This document shows positions 8,341 through 18,100 of a stretch of 64,000 nt of DNA, piece by piece (the first letter of the stretch is position 1; each line of letters opens with the position of its first letter). The stretch covers positions 1 through 64,000 of the forward strand of contig NZ_OEQK01000004.1 in NCBI RefSeq assembly GCF_900240405.1, written 5' to 3'. The notes beneath the pieces were generated by a model. That model was not told where the DNA came from. It was given only the letters and a program-made list of their open reading frames with translations, and searched no databases. Source of the DNA: Salirhabdus sp. Marseille-P4669 (GTDB taxonomy: Bacteria > Bacillota > Bacilli > Bacillales > Alkalibacillaceae). The position numbers were made by a program, and so were the translations under genes.

Positions 8341-10188
8341 TTGTGTGGTATTACAGGTATGGTGGATTGGAATGTCCATTTAGAAAAGGAACGAGAAAAT
8401 TTAGAGAACATGACGAGTACATTAGCAAAACGTGGACCAGATGCAACGGGATATTGGATAAAAGATCATGTAGCTTTTGGTCATAAAAGGTTATCTGTTA
8501 TTGACCTTGAGGGTGGAAAACAACCAATGTCGAAAAGGCATATCGATAACGAATATACTATGGTGTATAACGGTGAGTTATATAATACGGATGAGTTAAG
8601 AAGGGAGCTACTTAATAGAGGATATTCCTTCCGAACAACATCCGACACAGAAGTTTTACTTACTGCTTATATGGAGTGGAAAGAAGATTGTGTGGAACAT
8701 TTAAATGGCATTTTTGCATTTGGAATATGGGATCATAATTGTGAAAAATTATTTGTGGCAAGAGACCGACTTGGTGTAAAACCTCTTTTTTACTTAGAAC
8801 AAAGCGGGCGCCTATTGTTTGGTTCGGAGCTAAAGGCCATCTTGGCGAATGATCGTGTAGAGGCAGAAGTCGATCGAGATGGTCTAGCAGAAATTTTTGG
8901 TCTCGGTCCATCCCGAACACCAGGGCATGGCATCTTTAAAGGCTTCAAAGAGCTTCGTGCAGGGCACGCTCTAATGTTTTCGAAGGATGGCTTAAAGGTA
9001 TGGCGTTATTGGAATGTGCAAAGCAAAGTGCATACAGACACGCTAGAAGAAACGGTAGAAAAGGTAAGGGCATTGTTTGTAGATGCGGTAACAAGACAGC
9101 TGGTGTCGGATGTCCCTTTATCTACCTTTTTATCAGGTGGGGTAGATTCAAGTGCAATTACTGCAATTGCAGCTAATTATTATAAAGAGACAGGGAAGGG
9201 AAAGCTTTCTACCTTTTCCATTGATTATCAAGGAAATGATCAATACTTTGAAAAAAGCAGTTTTCAGCCTTCTCAAGATCGTCCATTTATTGAGAAAATG
9301 GTCAAAGCTTTTGATACAAAACATCATGATGAACGAATTAGTGGTGAGGAATTAGCAGATTACTTAAAAGAAGCGGTACTTTTAAGGGACCAGCCAGGTA
9401 TGGCAGATATTGATTCCTCCTTGCTTTGGTTTTGTCAAAAAATAAAAGAACATACAACCGTTAGCTTGTCAGGGGAATGTGCTGATGAAATATTTGGTGG
9501 TTATCCGTGGTTTCATCAACCTAATGAACAAGCAGATGCTGGATTCCCATGGATGACGTCGCTTGAATCCCGGATTGATTTACTACATGATACGTGGGCC
9601 GAGAAATTACGCTTGAAGGATTATGTTTATAAGAGATATAAAGAAACTATTAAGGAAACGCCTAAGCTAGATGGGGAAAACAGTGAGGATGCGCGTCGTA
9701 GAGAGCTTTTCTATTTAAATATGCACTGGTTTATGGCTCAATTGTTAGATCGGAAAGACCGGATGAGTATGGGGGCTAGTTTGGAGGTACGGGTCCCTTT
9801 TGCAGACCATAGATTAGTAGAATATGTTTGGAATATCCCGTGGGAGATGAAAAATTTAGAGGGAAGAGAGAAAGGCATTTTAAGAAAAGCCTTAGAAGGG
9901 ATATTACCTGATGAAATCTTGTATCGCAAGAAGAATCCATATCCAAAAACATTCCAACCAGAGTATACGAAACAAGTCTCCAATTGGATGTATGACATTC
10001 TCGATGATCCGAATGCGCCACTATTTGAATTTTTTGACCGAGAAAAGGTCAGACGTATAGTAGATTCCGAGGGGAAGGAGTTTCAAGATCCTTGGTATGG
10101 GCAATTAATGAAAGGGCCACAGCTTATTGCGCATTTATGCCAAATCAATTATTGGTTAGAGCAATATAGTGTAAAGGTTAGCTTATAA
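8341..10188 (+). CDS. asnB: Asparagine synthetase, glutamine-hydrolysing
   Basis: Makes asparagine from aspartate, ATP and glutamine in the cytoplasm. N-terminal Ntn glutaminase domain (Cys nucleophile, RGPDATGYW, NGELYN) and C-terminal synthetase domain with the PP-loop LSGGVDSS and LSGECADEIFGGY. Starting at ATG 8335 would place the nucleophile at position 4; starting at TTG 8341 gives M-C-G-I-T-G with Cys2, exposed after Met removal as the mechanism requires. GAGAGG at 8325-8330 is 10 nt from the TTG and only 4 nt from the ATG, supporting TTG. Next to the Amt/GlnK genes, consistent with a nitrogen-assimilation neighbourhood. Confidence 0.92.
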   Translation: MCGITGMVDWNVHLEKERENLENMTSTLAKRGPDATGYWIKDHVAFGHKRLSVIDLEGGKQPMSKRHIDNEYTMVYNGELYNTDELRRELLNRGYSFRTTSDTEVLLTAYMEWKEDCVEHLNGIFAFGIWDHNCEKLFVARDRLGVKPLFYLEQSGRLLFGSELKAILANDRVEAEVDRDGLAEIFGLGPSRTPGHGIFKGFKELRAGHALMFSKDGLKVWRYWNVQSKVHTDTLEETVEKVRALFVDAVTRQLVSDVPLSTFLSGGVDSSAITAIAANYYKETGKGKLSTFSIDYQGNDQYFEKSSFQPSQDRPFIEKMVKAFDTKHHDERISGEELADYLKEAVLLRDQPGMADIDSSLLWFCQKIKEHTTVSLSGECADEIFGGYPWFHQPNEQADAGFPWMTSLESRIDLLHDTWAEKLRLKDYVYKRYKETIKETPKLDGENSEDARRRELFYLNMHWFMAQLLDRKDRMSMGASLEVRVPFADHRLVEYVWNIPWEMKNLEGREKGILRKALEGILPDEILYRKKNPYPKTFQPEYTKQVSNWMYDILDDPNAPLFEFFDREKVRRIVDSEGKEFQDPWYGQLMKGPQLIAHLCQINYWLEQYSVKVSL

Positions 10189-10191
10189 TAG

Positions 10192-10230
10192 AAAAATGCC
10201 AGCGTAGCAACATACGCTGGCATTTTTCTT
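10192..10230. terminator. Terminator between asnB and amtB
   Basis: Stem AAAAATGCCAGCGTA with TACGCTGGCATTTTT, 6-nt loop; A/T runs on both sides make it bidirectional for the convergent genes. Confidence 0.88.
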
Positions 10231-10248
10231 TATTTAAGATAGATAAGG

Positions 10249-11541
10249 CTATTTTGGACCGGCTTCCATATTGGGTAGACTGTTCAATCTTTCAATTAAC
10301 GTAGACCCTGAGGAAGCCACTTTTGGTTGGTTTTGAGGCGTATTGATCATAATATCTTTTAATTCATAAGCTTGTGACCCATGTTCTGCAAAATCCAAGC
10401 CAGCAATTTCTTCTTCCTCGGAAACTCTTACACCGGTAACTACTTTAATCAATCCAAACACAATAAATACAGCGAGTAATGTCCAAATGGTTGCAGCTAA
10501 TACACCAATTGCTTGAATTCCTAGAAGCTCTGCACCACCGCCATAAAATAAACCGCCATTTGTTGCGAACAGTCCAACCGCTAGTGTACCCCAAATGCCG
10601 CATAATCCATGAACGGCGATTGCTCCAACTGGGTCATCAAGTTTCATTTTATGATCGATAAACGTGACCCCTTCCACTAATACAATACCGGACACCAAAC
10701 CTATAATAATGGAGCCCATTAGTGAAACGTCTGCAGTTCCAGCTGTAATACCTACTAATCCACCAAGAGCGCCGTTTAATGTTAAGGATGCATCCATTTT
10801 TTTATAGCGTAATTGAGAGTAAAGGGCAGAAATAACAATAGCAGCAGAAGCGGATAACATTGTCGTAGAAATAACGTGTGGTACGACTGTCGTATCTGCA
10901 GCTAAGGCACTGCCCCCATTGAATCCGAACCAACCAAACCAAAGGAAGAACACACCTAATGCTCCAAGAGGGACATTACTTGCAGGAATAACATTTGATT
11001 TTCCGTTATTTGAGTACTTCCCAATACGTGGACCAAGCAACAGTACAGCAGCAACTGCACCAACTGCTCCCGTTAAGTGAACAACGGTAGAGCCCGCGAA
11101 ATCGACGAAACCTAATTCCGATAACCAGCCGCCACCCCATACCCAATGACCAACAATTGGATAAATGAGTGCAGTCATAACAATTGTTAAAAGCAGGTAA
11201 CTATGGATTTTTACCCGCTCTGCTACCGCACCAGAAATGATCGTTGCACATGTAGCAGCAAACATTGCTTGGAAAATAAAGAAGCCGATATCTTCTACAC
11301 CAGATAGGAAAAATCCGTCTGTTCCAATAAATCCACCTGCTGAAGTACCAAACATGATGCCATAACCGACGATAAAGTAGATAATTGCTCCTAGTGAGAT
11401 GGTTAAGAAGTTTTTCATAATGATGTTTAGGGAGTTTTTTGAACGAGTAAATCCGGTTTCCACCATGGTAAATCCAGCATGCATGAAAAATACCAAAACA
11501 GTTCCAAGCATGACCCAAACTAAATTAATATTTGCCTCCAA
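10249..11541 (-). CDS. amtB: Ammonium transporter (Amt/NrgA)
   Basis: Trimeric ammonium channel of the cytoplasmic membrane. About 11 transmembrane segments with the Amt signatures HAGFTMVETGFTR, DFAGSTVVHLTGAVGA and the GSALAADTT/AVHGLCGIWGTL regions that carry the pore histidines. The frame extends to 11583, but AAGGAGAGG lies inside that extension, 6 nt before TTG at 11541, giving M-E-A-N-I-N-L-V-W, the usual Amt N-terminus; I therefore use TTG 11541 (430 residues). Directly downstream of glnK and co-transcribed with it. Confidence 0.92.
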   Translation of the reverse strand: MEANINLVWVMLGTVLVFFMHAGFTMVETGFTRSKNSLNIIMKNFLTISLGAIIYFIVGYGIMFGTSAGGFIGTDGFFLSGVEDIGFFIFQAMFAATCATIISGAVAERVKIHSYLLLTIVMTALIYPIVGHWVWGGGWLSELGFVDFAGSTVVHLTGAVGAVAAVLLLGPRIGKYSNNGKSNVIPASNVPLGALGVFFLWFGWFGFNGGSALAADTTVVPHVISTTMLSASAAIVISALYSQLRYKKMDASLTLNGALGGLVGITAGTADVSLMGSIIIGLVSGIVLVEGVTFIDHKMKLDDPVGAIAVHGLCGIWGTLAVGLFATNGGLFYGGGAELLGIQAIGVLAATIWTLLAVFIVFGLIKVVTGVRVSEEEEIAGLDFAEHGSQAYELKDIMINTPQNQPKVASSGSTLIERLNSLPNMEAGPK

Positions 11542-11596
11542 TTGAATCCTCTCCTTTTTAATCTCTTTTAAAAAATGTACCAAGTGATAAGAAAAG

Positions 11597-11941
11597 CTAA
11601 GATGAAATAGCCTCTAATCCACTTTCTCCTGTACGAATTCGAATCGCATTCTCCACCGGGATAATAAAAATCTTTCCATCTCCAACATTTCCATTACTAC
11701 AAACTGCTTGAATAACTGTAATGATTGGATCGACCTTGTCGTCTGTAACGACCATTTCTACTTTAATTTTCGGGAATAAGTTTATTTCGTATTTATTCCC
11801 ACGAAATACCCCAGTTTGCCCCTCTTGTAAACCGCATCCAGCAGCTTCTGTGACTGTTAGACCATTTATTCCGGTGTCACCTAGTTTTTTTCGTAATAAA
11901 GGAAACTTTTCTGGACGAATTATTGCCTCAATCTTTTTCAT
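11597..11941 (-). CDS. glnK: PII nitrogen regulator (GlnK/NrgB)
   Basis: Trimeric PII signal protein that binds ATP/ADP and 2-oxoglutarate and normally blocks the partner Amt channel. 114 residues from ATG 11941, which has GGAGGTG 7 nt upstream; the frame continues to 11980 without a ribosome site. The T-loop carries Tyr51 (GNKYEINLF) and the C-terminal signature GDGKIFIIPVENAIRIRTGE is intact. First gene of the glnK-amtB unit, as in B. subtilis nrgB/nrgA but in reverse gene order. Confidence 0.93.
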   Translation of the reverse strand: MKKIEAIIRPEKFPLLRKKLGDTGINGLTVTEAAGCGLQEGQTGVFRGNKYEINLFPKIKVEMVVTDDKVDPIITVIQAVCSNGNVGDGKIFIIPVENAIRIRTGESGLEAISS

Positions 11942-11962
11942 CTCATCACACCTCCATTTTAA

Positions 11963-11979
11963 TGTTAGGAAATATAACA
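11963..11979 (-). promoter_or_regulatory. TnrA/GlnR-type operator
   Basis: TGTTAGGAAATATAACA matches the TGTNA-N7-TNACA box of the MerR-type nitrogen regulators TnrA and GlnR, with only the seventh base off the longer consensus. It lies 22 nt upstream of glnK and just downstream of the predicted -10, a position that suits repression. Confidence 0.65.
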
Positions 11980-11990
11980 TCTTTTGTAAT

Positions 11991-12019
11991 ATGATATGTC
12001 ATTGGAGTTTGAATTGCAA
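11991..12019 (-). promoter_or_regulatory. Sigma-A promoter of glnK-amtB
   Basis: On the minus strand, TTGCAA (12019-12014), a 17-nt spacer and TATCAT (11996-11991) form a good sigma-A promoter about 50 nt before glnK. Confidence 0.6.
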
Positions 12020-12050
12020 GAAAATTTTTGTTAATAAATACAACTTTTCG

Positions 12051-12066
12051 TTGTAATCGTTTTCAT
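12051..12066. promoter_or_regulatory. Candidate cre site (CcpA)
   Basis: TTGTAATCGTTTTCAT fits WTGNAANCGNWWNCAW. It lies about 35 nt upstream of the glnK -35 and downstream of the MATE gene, so any effect would be on glnK-amtB. CcpA binding is inferred from sequence only. Confidence 0.4.
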
Positions 12067-12090
12067 TTTGTGGTATGTGAAGTAATAAAA

Positions 12091-12120
12091 AAACCTTCCA
12101 CATTATAAAGTGGAAGGTTT
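12091..12120 (-). terminator. Terminator overlapping the MATE stop codon
   Basis: AAACCTTCCAC (12091-12101) pairs with GTGGAAGGTTT (12110-12120); on the minus strand a run of seven T follows. The stem includes the last codons of the MATE gene, whose stop is at 12103-12105. Confidence 0.85.
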
Positions 12121-13467
12121 TGCATGCGTAACTGTTTTCTTTTGTAAATAACGTAAACGGAACAGTAGGGTAATAGCTCCTGCTGCCAAACCGCCTATTA
12201 AGCCAATCCAATATCCATATGGCCCGAAATCGGTATAGTTGGCCATGTAATATCCAAATGGTAGGCCGACTATCCAATAGGAAATAAACGCCATAATAGA
12301 AGTAATGTTTACATCCTTGTAACCACGTAGTGAGCCTTGTATTGGTGCACCGAAAGCATCCGACAATTGGAAGAAGATCGCATAAACTAAAAAATGAGTA
12401 GTTGCTTGAATTACTTCTGGATTGTTTGAATAAAGACTCGCAATCTGATAGTCGAATATATACATGATTGCTCCGCCGCCTAATGCTAAAAGAACAGCGG
12501 CACTAATACCTATCCAGCTATATTGCTTTGCATCCTTATAACGATGTCCCCCAACCTCAAAGCCGATACATATTGTAAGAGCCATCGATATGCTTAATGG
12601 AACCATGTAAAGCATAGATTGGAAATTCATCGCAGCCTGATGGGCGGCAATAGTGGTTGTATCATAGGAGCTCATAAATAGTGTAACTGCTGCAAAAATA
12701 CTCGTCTCAAAAAAGATAGCAAAACCAATTGGAATTCCGATTCTTAATTGTTCCCACCATGCGGCCATAGAAGGCTTAACCCATTTAAAGATAGAAAACG
12801 TTGAGAAGGGATGGATTTTAAGTAAAACAATCATTCCAATTAATGTACACATAAAGTAGGTGATCGCAGAAGCAACACCTGCCCCAATCCCACCTAATTC
12901 TGGGAAACCGAACTTTCCAAATATGAATAAATAGTTAAAGACAATGTTAATAGGTAATGTTAGTAAAATTATAAACATAGAGACTCTCGTTTGTCCTAGA
13001 GCATCAATAAAGCAACGAATAATATTAAAAACAAATAAAGGTACTATTCCAGCACTAATTGCTACTAAATAATATTTCGCGATATGTCGTACCTCGCTGT
13101 CCAGATCCATGCTATTTAATATAGGATCTAGTAGAATAAAACCGAGAATAAATACACCGATAGCTAAAGCGATCGCTAAATAAATACCTTGCAACACCGT
13201 TTTGCCGACCTTATCTCGTTCACCAGCCCCCATTAACTGGGCGACAATAGGAGAGAGAGCTAATAAGATGCCGTTCAATCCAGTAAAAACAGGTGTCCAT
13301 AAACTTGATCCAATTGCAACGCCAGCTAAATCATTTGCTCCTGCTCTCCCCGACATAACGGTATCAAAGAAATTCATGGAATATAAACCGACTTGTGTTA
13401 CTAATATTGGGAATAAAATAACTAAAAATAACTTCCATTTTTCCGTTAAATTCTTTGTTGTGTACAT
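12103..13467 (-). CDS. MATE family multidrug/Na+ antiporter
   Basis: Twelve-helix efflux antiporter of the cytoplasmic membrane (NorM/YeeO-like). Features are the N-terminal ILFPILVTQVGLYSMNFFDTVMSG and its pseudo-repeat around FFETSIFAAVTLFMSSYDTTTIAAHQAA, typical of the two MATE bundles. The frame reaches 13515 but AAAAGGAAG lies 6 nt before the ATG at 13467, giving MYTTKNLTEKWK and 454 residues. Transcribed alone. Substrate unknown. Confidence 0.9.
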   Translation of the reverse strand: MYTTKNLTEKWKLFLVILFPILVTQVGLYSMNFFDTVMSGRAGANDLAGVAIGSSLWTPVFTGLNGILLALSPIVAQLMGAGERDKVGKTVLQGIYLAIALAIGVFILGFILLDPILNSMDLDSEVRHIAKYYLVAISAGIVPLFVFNIIRCFIDALGQTRVSMFIILLTLPINIVFNYLFIFGKFGFPELGGIGAGVASAITYFMCTLIGMIVLLKIHPFSTFSIFKWVKPSMAAWWEQLRIGIPIGFAIFFETSIFAAVTLFMSSYDTTTIAAHQAAMNFQSMLYMVPLSISMALTICIGFEVGGHRYKDAKQYSWIGISAAVLLALGGGAIMYIFDYQIASLYSNNPEVIQATTHFLVYAIFFQLSDAFGAPIQGSLRGYKDVNITSIMAFISYWIVGLPFGYYMANYTDFGPYGYWIGLIGGLAAGAITLLFRLRYLQKKTVTHAKPSTL

Positions 13468-13625
13468 AAAATACTTCCTTTTCTGCTCATTTTCTTTTAC
13501 GATAAGATAAGTCATAAATTTACTTCATTATGTCGTATGATATGTAGATGTTCATTATTATACTATCAACAATATAAAAAATTAAATTAAATATACAGAT
13601 ATAGGTTTTAAAGGAGCGAATGAGC

Positions 13626-14699
13626 TTGAAGAAAGAGACAATTGTATTTACTGGTGGCGGAACAGCTGGCCACGTTGTAGTAAACTTAGCACTTATCCCG
13701 GAATTTTTAAAAGACGGCTGGGATGTGCACTATATAGGTTCTCATAAAGGGATTGAAAGGGACTTGATTGAACCGTTAGCAGGGGTAACGTATCATTGTA
13801 TCTCCGTCGGAAAATTACGTCGTTACTTTGATAAAGAAAACTTCAAGGATCCATTTCGTGTGGTAAAAGGAACGTTTCAGGCGATGCGTATTTTAGGCAA
13901 ATTAAAACCAAAAGTAATTTTTTCGAAAGGTGGATTTGTTTCCGTTCCTGTCGTGACCGCGGCAAAGCTTCGTGGAATTCCTGCTTTTATTCATGAATCC
14001 GATTATACACCTGGACTCGCGAATAAATTATCCTTCCCATTTGCAAAAAGGGTGTTAGCAACTTTTCCTGAAACTATGAAGTTCTTACCGGAGAAAAAAG
14101 CGATGTGGGTTGGAGCAATCATACGCGAGGAACTTTTCCAGGGGAACAAAACTGCTGGTTTAAATAAATGTAATTTTACTAGTAGTAAACCTGTGATTAT
14201 GGTAATGGGAGGTAGCTCTGGCTCAAAGAAATTAAATGATATTGTACGAGATACCCTTGAACATACACTAAAAGATTTTCAAATTATCCATATTACTGGT
14301 AAAGGGAATGTAGATGAGAGCATAGAAAAATTTGGCTATGTACAATTCGAGTATGTGCAGGATGAGCTGAAGGATTTACTTGCAGCAACAGATATGGTTG
14401 TATCTCGTGCAGGGTCGAATTCAATCTATGAATTTCTAGCTTTACAAAAGCCGATGCTCTTGATTCCTTTATCCAAACAAGCAAGTAGAGGGGATCAAAT
14501 ATTAAACGCAAACTCCTTTCAAAAACAAGGTTTTGCGCATGTTTTAGAGGAGGAAAATCTCTCAAAAGCTAGCTTTATGAAAGAGTTATCGGAAATATGG
14601 GCGAATCATATGGACATTAAAACAAAAATGAGAACATATAAAAGTGAAGAAACGAAAGATGAAGTAGTAAAAATGTTGAAAAATCCGAAAAAGAAATAG
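13626..14699 (+). CDS. murG: MurG-like GlcNAc transferase (stand-alone paralogue)
   Basis: Glycosyltransferase of GT28 type that adds GlcNAc to lipid I in peptidoglycan synthesis. Motifs: [10 protein letters not shown] at the N-terminus, [27 protein letters not shown]-like, [13 protein letters not shown] and the UDP-GlcNAc-binding [23 protein letters not shown]. It is not in a division/cell wall cluster, and resembles the second MurG present in some Bacillus species rather than the dcw-encoded one. AAGGAG at 13611-13616 is only 3 nt from ATG 13620 but 9 nt from TTG 13626, so TTG is preferred. The next gene follows after 11 nt. Confidence 0.85.
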   Translation: MKKETIVFTGGGTAGHVVVNLALIPEFLKDGWDVHYIGSHKGIERDLIEPLAGVTYHCISVGKLRRYFDKENFKDPFRVVKGTFQAMRILGKLKPKVIFSKGGFVSVPVVTAAKLRGIPAFIHESDYTPGLANKLSFPFAKRVLATFPETMKFLPEKKAMWVGAIIREELFQGNKTAGLNKCNFTSSKPVIMVMGGSSGSKKLNDIVRDTLEHTLKDFQIIHITGKGNVDESIEKFGYVQFEYVQDELKDLLAATDMVVSRAGSNSIYEFLALQKPMLLIPLSKQASRGDQILNANSFQKQGFAHVLEEENLSKASFMKELSEIWANHMDIKTKMRTYKSEETKDEVVKMLKNPKKK

Positions 14700-14710
14700 A
14701 GGAGTAAAAA

Positions 14711-15067
14711 ATGTCTAAAGAGGATTGCCATTACTGTAAAAAAACAATAAGAGATCGTGATGAACTTATTACGGCTTCCAGAAGATTCCGAGTCAAGCCA
14801 TTTCATTATAAATGCTTTCAACAACTAGAAGAACAAACAGATTCTCAAAAAGCTTTATGGATTCCGGTTAATGGAATAACTGGGAATATTACTGTGTTAC
14901 TGATGTTAGCAGTAGCTGGATGGATGTTCTTTACTGACTTTTTTCTTCATATAGGAGATTTTATTGGGGTGGTCGCCCTATACCCAGTTGTATTAAGAAT
15001 CTATTCCTTTTTATTCATTGAGAGGAAGCTGCCTAAATACGATCCGAATAAAAAGCCATTAACTTAA
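14711..15067 (+). CDS. Small zinc-finger-like membrane protein
   Basis: 118 residues. The N-terminus has C6-x2-C9 and, later, H-Y-K-C (about 29-32), a likely zinc knuckle, followed by two hydrophobic segments (about 57-75 and 80-102) and a basic tail. GGAG lies 8 nt before the ATG. It starts 11 nt after the MurG homologue and is probably co-transcribed with it. No function is known to me; a role linked to the neighbouring wall enzyme is only a guess. Confidence 0.7.
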   Translation: MSKEDCHYCKKTIRDRDELITASRRFRVKPFHYKCFQQLEEQTDSQKALWIPVNGITGNITVLLMLAVAGWMFFTDFFLHIGDFIGVVALYPVVLRIYSFLFIERKLPKYDPNKKPLT

Positions 15068-15099
15068 AGCGCAATGGTGTCCTTAAAAAGGAATTTATA

Positions 15100-15136
15100 A
15101 GCCGGAAAACGAAGCTTATGTTTCGTTTCCGGCTCA
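15100..15136. terminator. Hairpin between convergent genes
   Basis: AGCCGGAAAACGAA (15100-15113) pairs with TTTCGTTTCCGGCT (15121-15134) with one bulge or mismatch. The following T-run is weak, so termination is likely but not certain. Confidence 0.55.
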
Positions 15137-15161
15137 TATTGTTCTAGTCTCATATCGTAAC

Positions 15162-18100
15162 TTATTCTGTAACCCAAGTTTCAAATGTATTCCAAAACGC
15201 TGGATTTTCTTGTTCTACACCCCAGTTACCAGTACCTTTAACCCCGTATTTCTCAACAAGGTCCATCTTAGCTTTAATTGACTGCTCATTTTCAAACCAA
15301 ACTGTATAGCTTCCTGGAGTTAGTTGTTCACCATATACAAACATTACGGGGTCTCCCTCATCAATTGTAAAGGTGGCTTTTGGAGATTGACTTGCTTCAT
15401 CAAAAGTGACGATACCACCATACATGTCAATTGCTTGCTGAATTTGTTGGTTTGAAATACCATTTCCTCCATAAGAGGAACCTTCCTTCCAGTAACGACC
15501 GTAATGACCGATTCCGACTACGATTTTTTCTTTTGGTACGCCTTGTGCTAATGCGTACTGGATAGAATCCTCTACAAAACCAATGCTTGCAATTGGTCCA
15601 GGGGGTCCCCCGGGGTAGCTTTCATCATAGGCCATAATCATTAAATAATCCGAGTTTGGAGCTAAGTCTGTATAGTCATAAGAGCCATGCCAACCGTACT
15701 GTTGACCAGTTGGATTTGCTGCAACTGCAACGGATACTTCCTTATCTGCTGGTAGCAATTCTCTTAGTATACGAACAAAATCGGAATACTCATCACGATA
15801 TTCATGGGTAACATTTTCAATATCTACGTTTATCCCATCTAGGTTATATTTCATAATCGTATCGGCAATTTCTCTGGCAAGCTGCTCGCGATTATCTAGT
15901 GCAGCCTCACCAATTGCTCTATTCCAATGGTTACTTAAAAATGGTACAACACGTATGCCATTACTTTGCATATTGGCGATAAAGGAACGGTCAAATTGAC
16001 TCGTTAACTTTAACGTTCCATCTGTGTTTAAATCGAAATAAGTAGGGGAAACAACGTTCATTGTACCTTGTGTATTTAATACAGATTGTGTAAAGGTTGC
16101 GGAATCACCAAAATATAAATAGCCCATATTGAACACTTCGCTTTCAGGCATAACGGATAAGTTCACCCCAGCAATGGCAGGTAATTTTAATTCTTGTCCA
16201 ATCATAAGCGTGGAAGAGTCCATATTATTTAATGCTTGGATCTCACTAATAGATGTGTTAAATTGTGTGGCAATTTTCCATAAGGAATCACCTGAGCCTA
16301 CTACATAGGATGTTATACCGGTTATCACATTTTTGCTTTCATTACCATACTCATCCGTTTGTTTCGCCATAATAAACGGTTTATCGTTTTTAATAGCGGT
16401 CAAGTCCATTGTTAATTGAAAAGATCCGTCATCATCCACAGTTGTACGACCGACTATTTCTTCTAAAGAAGTATTTCCGCTAGCAACTACTTCTATTATG
16501 GAATTTGGTTCACCCTGACCAGTAAAGGTAAAAAGATAGCTTCCATTTTGATTCGCGATTTGACTTTTTTCTACAATCGGATATTCGGATAGCGTATCCT
16601 TTTGGACATAATATTGTTGTACGTTACTAACGTTTCCTGCTTCATCTTTTTGGGAAAGGAAAACCGTTAGTTGTCCATCCTTTAGGTCCGATACATCAAT
16701 AGGAATTGAATATGTTCCATCCACGACTAGTGCATTAGAAGTAACGCTTTGCTCCCCATCGGTCACTTCTATATGAATCGTTGCGTTTTGGTCACTACTT
16801 GTTCCGTTAATATGAAAAGCATCCGCATTTGCTTGAGCTATCATTCCGTTATTTTCAAAAGTGGCCGTTAACCATTCTGGTGCAACAGTGTCCTTTACAA
16901 TCGTTTTTTCTTCAACTACCCCTTTATTTCCTAAAGGATCCTCAGTCATAACACTAACGCTTAAGTTACCATCATTCAGTTGAGATAAATCAAGCTGAGT
17001 TGTAAAATGTCCATTTTCATCGGCTTTTATGTCTGCTAAAACGGAATTTGTAGCACCAGAAATAATAATATGAATGTTGCTATTAGCCTCTGTTCGGCCA
17101 GAAATCCTATATTCATGGGCATTTTCACTTGATATGGAATTACTAAAGTCTAGAGCGATTTCAGAAGGACCGATTGTATCTACAGCCACTCGCTCTGTGT
17201 AAACATCACTTTTGTTCCCGACACTGCTTACTTGATAAACTTCGGTGGTATACATTGAGCCAGTTAGGTCACCTAAGTTTAACGTAAACGTAAATGTTCC
17301 TTCCTCATTTGTACTTCCATTTTGTGTTACGGTGTTACCATTTTCATCCCGTACCGTCACATGGACATCTGATTGTCTTTCGGCAATTCCTGATATCGTA
17401 TATTGGTCCTCATTTAAACTTGTTACCGTATTAAGGCCTGCTAAAGTAGGTGTGGGTGGTATTGCTGTATCCTTCATGATGCTTTTAATCGTCTCAATAC
17501 TTTTGTTTCCGCTAGTATCCGTTGCAGAGACCCGTATTTCTATTTCGCCATCCTGAAAGGAGCTGGCATCATAGGAAATCGAATAGTGACCATCTTGATT
17601 GGCTTTTTCGGTCAATTGTTGGTTGGTTGTCCCATCCGAAATGGTAATCGTTAACGTTGCTTCTGGTTCCGTTGTACCCTGGATAGTAAGCGTCGAATCA
17701 TTCGCAATCGATAAATAGGAATTGGTAGTCATAACAGGTGCGTCTGGTGCAGTATAATCTGTACCTGGCAAGACAGGTATCGTTAGTTTTTGGTTAATAA
17801 AAATAGTATCTGTTTGAAGCTGATTCTCTTCTTTTATTGCATTTGTTGTCGTTTTGAATTTTTTTGCTATGCCATTTAATGTATCTCCCTTTACAACAGT
17901 ATAATCAACTAGATCGTAGGCAATGGATTCTGTAGGTTCTTCAACTACTGCTTCCGATGCTGGATCTGCTTCTTTGATAGGAGTTGTTATAGGTATGTTG
18001 ATTTGTTGACCTAAATAAATGGTGTTGCTAGATAAGTTGTTCAACGTTTTTAATTCATCGACTGATACATTATATTGTCTACTAATACTATATAGCGTTT

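Noticed and set aside
8172-8411. 79-codon minus-strand ORF overlapping the asnB start
   Set aside because: Overlaps a certain gene and its ribosome site; no protein-like features.
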